A stretch of 64,000 nucleotides of DNA, from the NCBI RefSeq assembly GCF_003671765.1, contig NZ_QPIB01000009.1:399713-463712 (forward strand), read 5' to 3'. The position numbers and the translations under genes were made by a program. The DNA is from Xenophilus sp. E41 (GTDB lineage Bacteria > Pseudomonadota > Gammaproteobacteria > Burkholderiales > Burkholderiaceae_C). Shown here one piece after another: positions 1-8,230 of this stretch. Position 1 is the first letter of the stretch. Every line of letters starts with the position of its first letter. Under the pieces are notes generated by a model. The model ran no database searches and was not told the origin of the DNA. It saw only the letters and a list, made by a program, of their open reading frames with translations.

Positions 1-561
1 TGCGTGCCTGTGCGAGGCGAGTCGGTCTGCGGCGACGGCTGGCTCGTCGCCTTCGAGGGGGGCCAGGCCGCGGCGCTGCTGGCAGACGGCCTGGGCCACG
101 GACCCGACGCCGCCCGCGCCGCGCAGGCGGCGGTGGACGTCTTTGCCGAGAACCCGTTTCGTGACGGCGCCGCTTCGCTGCAGGCGATGCACGCGGCCTT
201 GCGCACCCTGCGTGGCGCGGCCGTGCTTGCGCTGTGGGCCGACACTGCCGAGGTGCGTTATTCCGGCGCGGGCAACGTGATGGCGCGGCTGGTCTCAGGC
301 ACGGCCGACCGCGCATTGGCGACGGCACACGGCACGCTCGGCCTGCAGGCTCGCCGCTTCGATGCCACGTGCGTGCCGCGCCCACCGCACGCGACCGCGG
401 TGGTTTACAGCGATGGCGTTCAGTCGCGCTGGCCGGCCGATGCGATCGCGCCGCTGTTGGCGCGAGATCCGGCGCTGCTCGCGGCGCGCATCTACGGCGA
501 CTATGCGCGCGGGCGCGACGATGTCTGTGTCCTCGCGCTGCGTCCGAAGGAGGCCGCATGA
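1..561 (+). CDS. RsbX-like serine phosphatase, C-terminal part (truncated by window edge)
   Basis: The reading frame is open to base 1, so the true start lies outside the window; the GTG at base 4 is probably internal. The visible 186 residues fit a single PP2C/SpoIIE-type domain of the RsbX kind: a CGDGW segment near the start, an ADGLGHG metal-binding motif about 30 residues in, and a YSDG motif near residue 137. Family members dephosphorylate RsbS/RsbR-type stressosome proteins. The stop overlaps the next start (ATGA at 558-561), so it is translationally coupled to the downstream kinase. Upstream rsbR/S/T genes are expected from known synteny but cannot be seen here. Confidence 0.75.
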   Translation, partial: CVPVRGESVCGDGWLVAFEGGQAAALLADGLGHGPDAARAAQAAVDVFAENPFRDGAASLQAMHAALRTLRGAAVLALWADTAEVRYSGAGNVMARLVSGTADRALATAHGTLGLQARRFDATCVPRPPHATAVVYSDGVQSRWPADAIAPLLARDPALLAARIYGDYARGRDDVCVLALRPKEAA

Positions 562-1448
562 GCTTGCCATCCGACACAGGCACCTCCGACGGCATTCCGG
601 CCCGGCTGGACGCCGCGCTGGCGGAGGTCGCCAGCCTGCGCGCCGAGCTGGAGGAAACCAACCGCGGCGTCGTCGCCCTGTATGCAGAGCTGGACGAGCA
701 GGCCATCCAGCTGCGCAAGGCCACCGAGCTCAAGAGCCGGTTCCTCGCCTACATGAGCCACGAGTTCCGCACGCCGGTCAATGCCATCCGCAGCATCGCG
801 CGGCTGCTCATCGACCAGATCGACGGGCCGCTCACGCCCGAGCAGCACAAGCAGATGCTGTTCATTCAGTCGGCGGCCGTCGACTTCTCCGAGATGGTGG
901 ACGATCTGCTCGATCTGGCCAAGATCGAGGCCGGGCGCGTCGAGATCTCGCCGGCGTGGTTCGAGATGGTCGACCTGTTCTCCGCCCTGCGCGGCATGTT
1001 TCGCCCCATGCTGGAGAACGAGGCCGTCACGCTCAGTTTCGAGGAGCCGGTCGACCTGCCGCGGCTGTACACCGACGACCGCAAGCTCTCGCAGATCCTG
1101 CGCAACTTCGTCTCGAATGCGCTGAAGTTCACCCAGGCCGGCGAGGTGCGCGTCGCCGCACTGCGATGCGGTGGCGACCGGGTGCGCTTCTCGGTCATCG
1201 ACACCGGCATCGGCATCGCCCCGGAGCATCAGGCAGCCGTGTTCGACGATTTCTCGCAGGTCGACTCGCCGATTCAGAAACGCCTGCGCGGCACGGGGCT
1301 GGGCCTCGCCCTGTGCCGGCAACTGGCCGGCCTGCTGGGCGGTGAGGTGGGCGTGGAGAGCGAACTGGGAAAAGGATCGACCTTCTTCGTCACGCTGCCG
1401 GTACAACTGGCCGTGGCCGATGTGCCTTTCACGCACGATCCGGTCTGA
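558..1448 (+). CDS. Soluble sensor histidine kinase
   Basis: This 296-residue protein has no membrane segment. An N-terminal coiled coil (about residues 15-58) leads into a HisKA domain with the phospho-acceptor His68 in MSHEFRTP. A HATPase_c domain follows, with the N box near NFVSNALKF, the DTGIGI G1 box and RGTGLGLAL. No receiver domain is attached, so phosphate probably passes to a separate partner; the hybrid kinase 5 bases downstream carries two receivers and is the obvious candidate. The start is the ATG of an ATGA overlap with the RsbX-like gene. The signal sensed is unknown. Confidence 0.85.
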   Translation: MSLPSDTGTSDGIPARLDAALAEVASLRAELEETNRGVVALYAELDEQAIQLRKATELKSRFLAYMSHEFRTPVNAIRSIARLLIDQIDGPLTPEQHKQMLFIQSAAVDFSEMVDDLLDLAKIEAGRVEISPAWFEMVDLFSALRGMFRPMLENEAVTLSFEEPVDLPRLYTDDRKLSQILRNFVSNALKFTQAGEVRVAALRCGGDRVRFSVIDTGIGIAPEHQAAVFDDFSQVDSPIQKRLRGTGLGLALCRQLAGLLGGEVGVESELGKGSTFFVTLPVQLAVADVPFTHDPV

Positions 1449-1452
1449 ATCC

Positions 1453-3453
1453 ATGGCGACGTCCGACGTCATCAACGCGACGATCGACCGGGGTGCTCAC
1501 CGCATCCTGGTGGTCGACGATCACCCCACCACCCGCTATTCGACGGCGCGCACCTTGCGTGCGGCCGGCTTCGCCACGGAAGAGGCGGGCAGCGGCACCG
1601 AAGCCCTGCAGCGCGCGCCGCTGGGCATGTCGGCAGTGGTGTTGGACGTGCACCTGCCGGATCTCGACGGGTTCGACGTCTGCCGCGCGCTGCGCGCCGA
1701 TGCGCGCACGGCCAGCCTGCCGGTCGTGCACCTGTCGGCGGCGCGGGTGCGCGACCATGACAAGGTGGCCGGCCTGAACGCCGGTGCCGACGCCTACCTG
1801 GTGCACCCGGTCGAGCCAGCGGTGCTCGTGGCCACGCTGCAGGCACTGATCCGCGCGCGCAGCGCCGAAGACCGTCTGCGCCAGAGCGAGAACCGCTTCA
1901 GAGCCATCTACAACCAGGTGCCCAACGGCATGGCGCTGATCGACGCGCAGGGCTGTTTCGACGACGTGAACCCGGCGCTGGCCGTGCTGCTCGGGCGTAC
2001 GCCCGACGCGCTCGTCGGCCAGCCGATCGAGGCGCTGGCCGCACCGGCCGCCATGGCAGCTGCACGCGCATTGATCGAGCAGGCCAAGCAGGGCGGGGCT
2101 GGCACCCCCGCTGTCTGGAGCGCAGAGTTTCCGCTGCTGCACGCAGACGGCCACGAGGTGCCGCTGGCCTGGAGCCTCTCGCCGCACGGGCCGTCCGGGT
2201 TGCAGGTGGCGGTCATCACGGACATCCGCGCACGACTCGCGCTCGAGCATGCGCGCCAGGAAGTCCTGGAGCGGGAACAGGCTGCGCGTGCGCTGGCAGA
2301 GCGCCACAGCCGCACCAAGGACGATTTCGTCGCCGTGCTGTCGCACGAGTTGCGCACGCCGCTCAACGCCATCAGCGGCTGGGTTCACATCCTTCAGAAA
2401 CACGGTGCGAGACCGGAGATGGTTCGCAAGGCGCTCGACGCTATCGCGCGCAGCGTGGCGGCCCAGAGCCGAATCATCTCGGACATCCTCGACGTGTCGC
2501 GCGAGAACGCCGGCAAGCTGCGCCTGCACCGCGAGTGGGCGGATCCGGTCGCGCTGGCGCACGGCGCCGTCGACGGCCTGCGCGAGGACATCGTGGCCCG
2601 CTCGCTCCAGGTGAAGGTGATCGGCGATGCCGATGCGAGCCGCCCCGCGTGCCTGGACGCCACCCGTTTTCAGCAGGTGGTCTGGAATCTGGTCAGCAAC
2701 GCCATCAAGTTCTCGCCTTCGAACGCCGGGATCGAGGTCACGCTCAGCCGTGAGGGCCCGATGCTCGTGCTCGCCGTGCAGGACCACGGCAAGGGCATCG
2801 GCGCCGACTTCCTGCCGTACCTGTTCGACCGCTTCACGCAGTCCGATGCGCCGGACAACCGGCACCATGGCGGGCTCGGCCTTGGGCTGGCGATCGTGAA
2901 GCGGCTGGTCGATCTGCACGGTGGGTCGGTGCAAGCCTTCAGTGCCGGGGAAGGGAAGGGGGCGTTGCTGGTGGCGCGCTTCGACGTGGAGCCGGACGAC
3001 GCGGCCGATGGCGTCGGGGGCGAAGAGGGACGTGCGGTGGCCACGCCCGGCGCCGGAGCGACCACGCCCCTGGCCGGCCGCGATGTGCTGGCCGTCGAAG
3101 ACAGCGCGGACGCGGCCGAGATGCTGGCCGTGGTGCTGCACGAGGCAGGGGCGCAGGTGCGCGTGGTGGGCGACTTCGACAGTGCAATGGCGGCCCTCGA
3201 CGCACGCTGGCCCGACCTGCTGGTCAGCGATGTCGGCTTGCCCGGCCGCGACGGCTACGAGGTGGTGCGCGAACTGCGGCGCCGCGAAGCCGCGGCGGGG
3301 CGCACGCCCATGCCCTGCGTCGCGCTCACCGCCTTCACCCGCGTGCAGGATCGCGACCGCGCGCTGGAGGCCGGCTTCGACGCCCATTTGGGCAAGCCGC
3401 TGGAGCCGCACGCGCTGCTGGCTCTGCTGAGGGACGTCCGCGCGCCACGCTGA
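1453..3453 (+). CDS. Hybrid histidine kinase: REC-PAS-HisKA-HATPase-REC
   Basis: The protein has 666 residues. The order is an N-terminal receiver (residues about 17-130, Asp65 in LDVHLPD), a PAS domain (about 140-255), HisKA with His298 in LSHELRTP, a HATPase_c domain (DHGKGIG, GGLGLGLAI) and a C-terminal receiver with Asp593 in VSDVGLPG and a normal GKPLEP lysine motif. In the first receiver the conserved switch lysine appears to be His118 (LVHPVEP), so its response to phosphorylation may differ. The start ATG lies 4 bases after the previous stop. Together with the two genes before it, this forms a signalling operon downstream of a probable stressosome; the output is not visible here. Confidence 0.85.
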   Translation: MATSDVINATIDRGAHRILVVDDHPTTRYSTARTLRAAGFATEEAGSGTEALQRAPLGMSAVVLDVHLPDLDGFDVCRALRADARTASLPVVHLSAARVRDHDKVAGLNAGADAYLVHPVEPAVLVATLQALIRARSAEDRLRQSENRFRAIYNQVPNGMALIDAQGCFDDVNPALAVLLGRTPDALVGQPIEALAAPAAMAAARALIEQAKQGGAGTPAVWSAEFPLLHADGHEVPLAWSLSPHGPSGLQVAVITDIRARLALEHARQEVLEREQAARALAERHSRTKDDFVAVLSHELRTPLNAISGWVHILQKHGARPEMVRKALDAIARSVAAQSRIISDILDVSRENAGKLRLHREWADPVALAHGAVDGLREDIVARSLQVKVIGDADASRPACLDATRFQQVVWNLVSNAIKFSPSNAGIEVTLSREGPMLVLAVQDHGKGIGADFLPYLFDRFTQSDAPDNRHHGGLGLGLAIVKRLVDLHGGSVQAFSAGEGKGALLVARFDVEPDDAADGVGGEEGRAVATPGAGATTPLAGRDVLAVEDSADAAEMLAVVLHEAGAQVRVVGDFDSAMAALDARWPDLLVSDVGLPGRDGYEVVRELRRREAAAGRTPMPCVALTAFTRVQDRDRALEAGFDAHLGKPLEPHALLALLRDVRAPR

Positions 3454-3499
3454 CCTGCGCGGCGCTCCTGCAAATCCGCCGCGCGACCGGGGGTTTACG

Positions 3500-3520
3500 C
3501 GGCGCGCGGTCCGCGCGCCG
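3500..3520. terminator. GC-rich hairpin between the signalling operon and terC-like gene
   Basis: Two complementary 10-base arms (3500-3509 and 3511-3520) form a nearly continuous GC palindrome 47 bases after the hybrid kinase stop and 36 bases before the next start. No T run follows, so it may be an imperfect terminator or a 5' UTR structure of the TerC-family gene. Confidence 0.3.
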
Positions 3521-3556
3521 GCATGATGCGCGAATTCCCCACTCCGACGCCCTGCC

Positions 3557-4339
3557 ATGGCCAGTCTCCAAGCACTCTTCTCCGACCCCGCCGCCTGGGC
3601 GGCCCTGCTCGCGTTGGTGGTCATGGAGGTGGTGCTGGGCATCGACAACCTGATCTTCATCTCGATCCTGTCGAACAAGCTGCCCGAATCGCAGCGGGCC
3701 AGGGCGCGGCGCATCGGCATCGGCCTCGCGCTCGTCATGCGGCTGGCGCTGCTGTCGATGATCGCGTGGCTGGTGGGCCTGACGGCGCCGGTCATCGACC
3801 TGGGCTGGACCGGCCCGCTCGTCGACGGCAAGCCGAGCTTCGAGACGCAGTTCTCCTGGCGCGACCTGATCCTCATCGCCGGCGGCCTGTTCCTCATCTG
3901 GAAGGCCACCAAGGAAATCCACCACCACATCGATCCGGTGCCCGACGAGGGCGTGTTCGACACCAAGAAGCCGGCCGCGACCATCGGCTTCTCGGCCGTG
4001 ATCGTGCAGATCATCCTGCTGGACATGGTCTTCTCGGTCGACTCCATCCTCACCGCCGTGGGCATGACCGACAACCTGGCCGTGATGGTGATCGCCGTGC
4101 TGGTGGCCGTGGGCGTGATGCTCGTCGCCGCCGACCCGCTGGCCAACTTCATCAACCGCAACCCGACGGTCGTCATGCTGGCGCTGGGCTTCCTGCTGAT
4201 GATCGGCGCCGTGCTCATCGCCGACGGCTTCGGCGTGCACGTGCCCAAGGGATACATCTATGCGGCCATGGCCTTCTCGACCCTGGTCGAGGTGCTGAAC
4301 ATGCTGTCGCGGCGGTCGAAGAAGCGCCAGGCCGGCTGA
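3557..4339 (+). CDS. TerC family integral membrane protein
   Basis: This 260-residue inner-membrane protein has about seven hydrophobic segments. The family signatures are visible: [11 protein letters not shown] near residue 25 and the matching [15 protein letters not shown] near residue 155, whose acidic residues lie inside the membrane in the TerC/Alx/YgdQ families. Relatives are linked to metal-ion (manganese) export or protection of membrane-protein metalation, and some to tellurite resistance. It stands alone, with a 103-base gap upstream. I could not identify a yybP-ykoY manganese riboswitch in that gap. The specific ion is not deducible. Confidence 0.85.
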   Translation: MASLQALFSDPAAWAALLALVVMEVVLGIDNLIFISILSNKLPESQRARARRIGIGLALVMRLALLSMIAWLVGLTAPVIDLGWTGPLVDGKPSFETQFSWRDLILIAGGLFLIWKATKEIHHHIDPVPDEGVFDTKKPAATIGFSAVIVQIILLDMVFSVDSILTAVGMTDNLAVMVIAVLVAVGVMLVAADPLANFINRNPTVVMLALGFLLMIGAVLIADGFGVHVPKGYIYAAMAFSTLVEVLNMLSRRSKKRQAG

Positions 4340-4420
4340 GCGCGGCGGCAGCGCGCGAGGCGCGGCGCGCCGTACGATGGCAGGCCTGCCGTCCGATCCA
4401 CGCCCGATTTGCGCCCGCCC

Positions 4421-5260
4421 ATGAACGACCTGGTCCTCGCCCCCTCCTCGCAGGCCCTGGTGGCCGACCTGCTCACCTTGGCCGAATGCCCGCGGGCGAC
4501 CGAGTACGTGTGCGTCACCGCGCGGCGCGAGCACGGCTTGCGGTCGGCGCCCATCGACCGGCCCACGCTCGCCGTCGTCCTGCGCGGGCGCAAGCGCCTG
4601 CACATGCGCACCGAGACCGTGGAGTTGGAAGCCGGCGACCTCTTCGTCATCGCGCGGCCCGGCCGCCTGGATGCCTTCAACTGGCCCGACGCCGAGGGCG
4701 TGTACCTCACCCTCATGCTGCCGCTGTGCGACGAGGTGCTCACGGCCGCCCGCACCCTGTGGGCGCAGCCCGTGCTGCCGCAGGATGGCCCCGACCTCAT
4801 CGCCATGCCGGCCGAGCGTCTGGCCGCCCCGCTCGGCGCCTGGGCCGACGCCCTGCGCCGGGCCGAATACGGCCCTGCGCGCGCGGCGCTGGCGACCCTG
4901 CTGGTGCGCCTGTGCGCCCTGGGCCACACCGCCATCCTCGCCCCTCCGCCGCCGAGCCTGGCGGCGCGCATCCGCGCCCTGGTCGCGGAACAGCCGCAAC
5001 GCGCCTGGCGCTCCCCCGACTTCGAGGCCGAGCTGGGCCTGAGCGGCGCCACCCTGCGCCGTCGGCTGGCGGCCGAAGGCGGCTCGCTGCAGGGCGCCAT
5101 CACCGAAGCGCGGCTGGCGTGCGCGCTGCACCTGCTCTACACCACGCGCTGGCCGGTGAAGACCGTTGCTGCCCGCGTGGGGTATCGGTCGGTCGCGACG
5201 TTCACGCGGAGGTTTGCGCAGCGGTATGGGGTGGAGGCGGCGGGGATTGGGAATGGGTGA
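4421..5260 (+). CDS. AraC family transcriptional regulator
   Basis: The ATG at 4421 gives 279 residues; a TTG at 4409 would add four. Residues about 10-185 form a cupin-like AraC_N domain resembling the YqhC/YeaM group. The C-terminal 95 residues hold two helix-turn-helix motifs, the second in KTVAARVGYRSVATFTRRF. It probably senses a small ligand through the cupin. It lies 81 bases after the TerC gene on the same strand but is probably independent. Its target is unknown; the region after it (5261-5423) holds no gene I can support. Confidence 0.8.
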   Translation: MNDLVLAPSSQALVADLLTLAECPRATEYVCVTARREHGLRSAPIDRPTLAVVLRGRKRLHMRTETVELEAGDLFVIARPGRLDAFNWPDAEGVYLTLMLPLCDEVLTAARTLWAQPVLPQDGPDLIAMPAERLAAPLGAWADALRRAEYGPARAALATLLVRLCALGHTAILAPPPPSLAARIRALVAEQPQRAWRSPDFEAELGLSGATLRRRLAAEGGSLQGAITEARLACALHLLYTTRWPVKTVAARVGYRSVATFTRRFAQRYGVEAAGIGNG

Positions 5261-5423
5261 AGGAAGGGCGGTGGGTGGCGTGTAGGCGCAGGTGACGGGT
5301 GGCTCGAGACCGATTGCGGTCATTCAGCTCCTCACCGCAGGCAGCGCGTGTGCGCTCTCCTGCCACCGTGTCGCCCTCGCTGGCCTGTGGCCGCTATGCG
5401 GGCTGAAGCAGCAACCGCCGGCT

Positions 5424-6281
5424 CTAGAAGTACTCCCTGGGAATGCCGGTAACGGTCACAGGCGACGGGTCGCGCGCCGCCCGCTTGAAGATCGACGGCG
5501 AGACGCCGGTGTGCTCCTTGAAGAAGCGCGAAAAATTGCCGGGTGCTGAGAACCCGAGGTCCATCGCAACCTCGGTCAGTGCGCCGCCTTCGGCGACGCG
5601 GCGCATGGCTTCCTCGACCCGCACGCCACTCCAGAACACCTGAGGCGTCGTGTTGAGTTGATCGCGAAACAGCGCGAAGAAGTGCGCGCGCGACAGTCCG
5701 ACCTTCGCCGCGATCTCGTCGATCGTCGTGATTTCGGAAACGTGTTCACGCATATGGGCGATGGCGCTGCGCAGCCGGTGGTCAAGCATCACGCCGACCG
5801 AACTCGCAGGCGATTCCGGGCCGCCGGTGGTCGACGCCGCGATGGCCGCCTCCAGCAACTGCTCCACCTCGTCGTCGATGGTCAGGCGCGACTTGTCAGC
5901 GGCGATGATGAGGTCGAGCACGCGCCAGCACGAGCGGCGCATCGCAGCGCTGATAGGAACGCGTGGCGAAGGAAATCGAAAGTTGCGTCCGGTCGCGTTG
6001 CCCAGCGCGTCCAGCCATTGCTTGGAGATCATGAAGACGAGGAAGAGGCATGCGCCTTTGCCCTCCATCACCATGTCATGCGCCTCGAAGGCATTGACGC
6101 CGAGCGCAATGTTCTCACCGTAAGGCACGACCTTGGCGCCCACATTGGCGACCGCGCGGTTCCCGCCGAGCCAAAGCGCCAGCTGTGATTCGGAGTGGGC
6201 GTGCGACACCAGGTTGGCGCGTGATTCGAGAACGATCGCCGTGCCAAAAGCCCCCTCGTGCAGCGCGTACGCCTCCGCCAT
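5424..6281 (-). CDS. AraC family regulator, divergent from the FAH/amidohydrolase operon
   Basis: This protein has 285 residues. An N-terminal cupin-like domain (about 10-150) is followed by an HTH_18 domain (about 185-275), with EIAAKVGLSRAHFFALF as the first helix-turn-helix and DLGFSAPGNFSRFFKEHTG as the second. An AAAGGA ribosome-binding site precedes the ATG. It is transcribed away from the operon starting at 6504, across a 222-base shared promoter region. The usual reading is that it activates that operon in response to the pathway substrate; this is inferred from position only. Confidence 0.8.
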   Translation of the reverse strand: MAEAYALHEGAFGTAIVLESRANLVSHAHSESQLALWLGGNRAVANVGAKVVPYGENIALGVNAFEAHDMVMEGKGACLFLVFMISKQWLDALGNATGRNFRFPSPRVPISAAMRRSCWRVLDLIIAADKSRLTIDDEVEQLLEAAIAASTTGGPESPASSVGVMLDHRLRSAIAHMREHVSEITTIDEIAAKVGLSRAHFFALFRDQLNTTPQVFWSGVRVEEAMRRVAEGGALTEVAMDLGFSAPGNFSRFFKEHTGVSPSIFKRAARDPSPVTVTGIPREYF

Positions 6282-6503
6282 CTTTCACATCCTTTCAACG
6301 TGGTGGACGGTGCGATTGTTCGCCTCGGCGACGCCTGATTTGCCTGCCTCTCGGGTAAGTACCTAGCGCTGCACCGGACTCCTTGATACGTGACCGGATT
6401 CGTCGATAAGCGTCGAGAGCCTTGCATTTCTAAAGTTGCTCCATCCCGCGGCGCCTTGATCGGAACCGCAATCCGTAGAGAGAAATCACAGGAGCAAGCT
6501 GAA
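6282..6503. promoter_or_regulatory. Divergent promoter region, AraC regulator and hydrolase operon
   Basis: These 222 bases separate two divergent starts and contain no credible ORF. They are visibly richer in A and T than the flanking genes. I could not assign a convincing sigma-70 promoter or AraC half-sites by eye. An AGGAG ribosome-binding site at 6490-6494 fixes the start of the rightward gene at 6504. Confidence 0.4.
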
Positions 6504-7373
6504 ATGCGCATCGCAACCTACATCGCCGACGGCACCCGCCGCGTGGGACTTGTTTCCGGCGACGGCCTGACCATTCAACCGATCGACCTGACGCCGCAGC
6601 AAGCCGCCGTGGGTGTGCTGAGCATCATCGAATCCATGGCCGAGGGCGCAGCAGCGCCGGTCGCAACGGGCACCGCGGTCAAGGTGGCGGATGTCGCCCT
6701 GGACGCGCCGCTGCCCAAGCCCAGGCGCAACGTCTGGTGCGTCGGCCGCAACTACCACGCGCACGCCAAGGAGCTCTCCGCCTCCGTGTTCAAGGACAGT
6801 GGCTCGAAGACCGACGAGTGGCCGATCGTTTTTACCAAGGTGCCCGAATGCGTGATCGGCCCCCACGACGACGTTCTCGTACCCAGCGAGATATCGAAGC
6901 AGATCGACTACGAAGCCGAACTCGCCGTGGTGATCGGCAAAGGTGGCAAGAACATCACGCGCGCCGCGGCGATGGAGCATGTGTTCGGCTACACGGTCGT
7001 CAACGACGTGACGGTGCGCGACGTGCAGGTGCGCCATAGCCAATGGGACATGGGCAAGTCCTTCGACACCTTCTGCCCGATGGGCCCGTGGATCGTGACG
7101 GCCGACGAGTTCGACGGTGCCAAGACGCGCGTGCGTTGCTGGGTCAACGGCGAGTTGCGCCAGGACGGCCCAACCGAGAACATGATCTTCGACATTCCGA
7201 CCCTGATCGAGACGATCTCTCGCGGGATCACGCTGTATCCGGGCGACATCATCGCCACGGGAACGCCGGCGGGCGTGGGTATGGGCATGTCACCGCCGCG
7301 CTATCTAAAGGCGGGCGACGTGGTGCGCGTTGAGATCGATCGCCTGGGCGCGATCAAAAACAAATTCGTCTGA
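6504..7373 (+). CDS. Fumarylacetoacetate hydrolase (FAH) family protein
   Basis: The ATG at 6504 follows AGGAG with 9-base spacing, giving 289 residues, the normal size for single-domain FAH proteins. The metal-binding acids are present: DYEAELAVVIG for the Glu pair and VNDVTVRD for the Asp. A C-terminal GDIIATGTPAGVG motif is typical. Members hydrolyse or decarboxylate acylpyruvates, 2-oxo-enoates or ureidoglycolate in ring-cleavage pathways using Mg2+ or Mn2+. The next gene starts 11 bases downstream, so it belongs to a three-gene catabolic operon. The exact substrate cannot be told from the sequence. Confidence 0.85.
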   Translation: MRIATYIADGTRRVGLVSGDGLTIQPIDLTPQQAAVGVLSIIESMAEGAAAPVATGTAVKVADVALDAPLPKPRRNVWCVGRNYHAHAKELSASVFKDSGSKTDEWPIVFTKVPECVIGPHDDVLVPSEISKQIDYEAELAVVIGKGGKNITRAAAMEHVFGYTVVNDVTVRDVQVRHSQWDMGKSFDTFCPMGPWIVTADEFDGAKTRVRCWVNGELRQDGPTENMIFDIPTLIETISRGITLYPGDIIATGTPAGVGMGMSPPRYLKAGDVVRVEIDRLGAIKNKFV

Positions 7374-7384
7374 AGCGTGACGCG

Positions 7385-8167
7385 ATGACCACTCAGATCA
7401 TTAACGGACTGGCCGTCGAGATCGACGGCAATGGCGAGACGCTGCTGTGCATTCACGGCCTCGGCGGTTCGTCGAACACCTGGACGCCATTGTTGGCTGC
7501 ATTGTCCGATTTCCGGGTGATCCGCCCGGACCTGCCTGGAAGCGCTCGTTCGCCGCTGCTGGCGGAGCCGCTGTCGATCGAAGGCTATGTCTCGTCGATC
7601 GAAGCCTTGCTCGCTGAACTCGGCATCGAGTCGGCGCACGTGATGGCGCACTCGCTCGGCACCGTCGTTGCGCAACATCTGGCCGTTCGTAACCCAGGAA
7701 AGATCAAGTCGCTCGCGCTGTTCGGTCCGCTGGTTGCACCGCCCGAAGCAGCCCGGCCGAACATCGCGGCGCGTGCCGCGGCGGCGCGCCGCGGTCCGGT
7801 GGCCATGCAGGAGATTGCTGACGCCATCGTCAAGGCCGCCACGAGCGCCGAGACGAAGGCCGCGCAACCCGCCGTGCTGGCATTGGTGCGCGAGAGCGTG
7901 ATGCGCCAACCGCCGGAAGGCTATGCGCAAAGCTGCGAGGCACTGGCCGCGGCACATTCGGCGGAGATCGAGCGCATCGGCGTGCCGACCCTGCTCGTCA
8001 CCGGCGACCAGGACGGCGTGGCGCCGCCCGCCAACGTGGCCGCCATGGCGGCGCGGATCACCGGATCGCGGCAGGTGGTCTTCGGTGGCTGTGGCCACTG
8101 GACGACCTTCGAGAAGCCGGAACGCTGCGTGCAGGAACTTGAGCAGTTCTACGCATCACTGCGCTGA
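7385..8167 (+). CDS. Alpha/beta hydrolase, enol-lactonase-like
   Basis: This 260-residue protein has a complete alpha/beta-hydrolase triad. The nucleophile is Ser90 in AHSLGT, the oxyanion segment is IHGLGGSS near residue 24, the acid is the Asp of TGDQDGVAPP, and the His is in GGCGHW near the C terminus. Size and motifs resemble 3-oxoadipate enol-lactonase (PcaD) and related C-C or ester hydrolases. It lies between an FAH-family hydrolase and an amidohydrolase, so it probably opens a lactone or cleaves an ester in the same pathway. Confidence 0.85.
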   Translation: MTTQIINGLAVEIDGNGETLLCIHGLGGSSNTWTPLLAALSDFRVIRPDLPGSARSPLLAEPLSIEGYVSSIEALLAELGIESAHVMAHSLGTVVAQHLAVRNPGKIKSLALFGPLVAPPEAARPNIAARAAAARRGPVAMQEIADAIVKAATSAETKAAQPAVLALVRESVMRQPPEGYAQSCEALAAAHSAEIERIGVPTLLVTGDQDGVAPPANVAAMAARITGSRQVVFGGCGHWTTFEKPERCVQELEQFYASLR

Positions 8168-8230
8168 TTTCATCTTCTGAGCAGTTTTCATCGACCGATT
8201 TCCGGCACCACGGGCCGGAGGAGACAAGCC

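Noticed and set aside
3454-3556. Possible yybP-ykoY manganese riboswitch before the TerC-family gene
   Set aside because: The gap is only 103 bases and I could not find the conserved core; only a GC hairpin is visible.
1429-4257. Open frame of 942 codons on the minus strand
   Set aside because: It is antisense to the hybrid kinase and TerC genes, has no recognisable domain, and reflects high GC third-position bias.
7385-8167. Firm assignment as PcaD (3-oxoadipate enol-lactonase)
   Set aside because: Triad and size fit, but no other protocatechuate or catechol genes are nearby, so only a family-level call is made.
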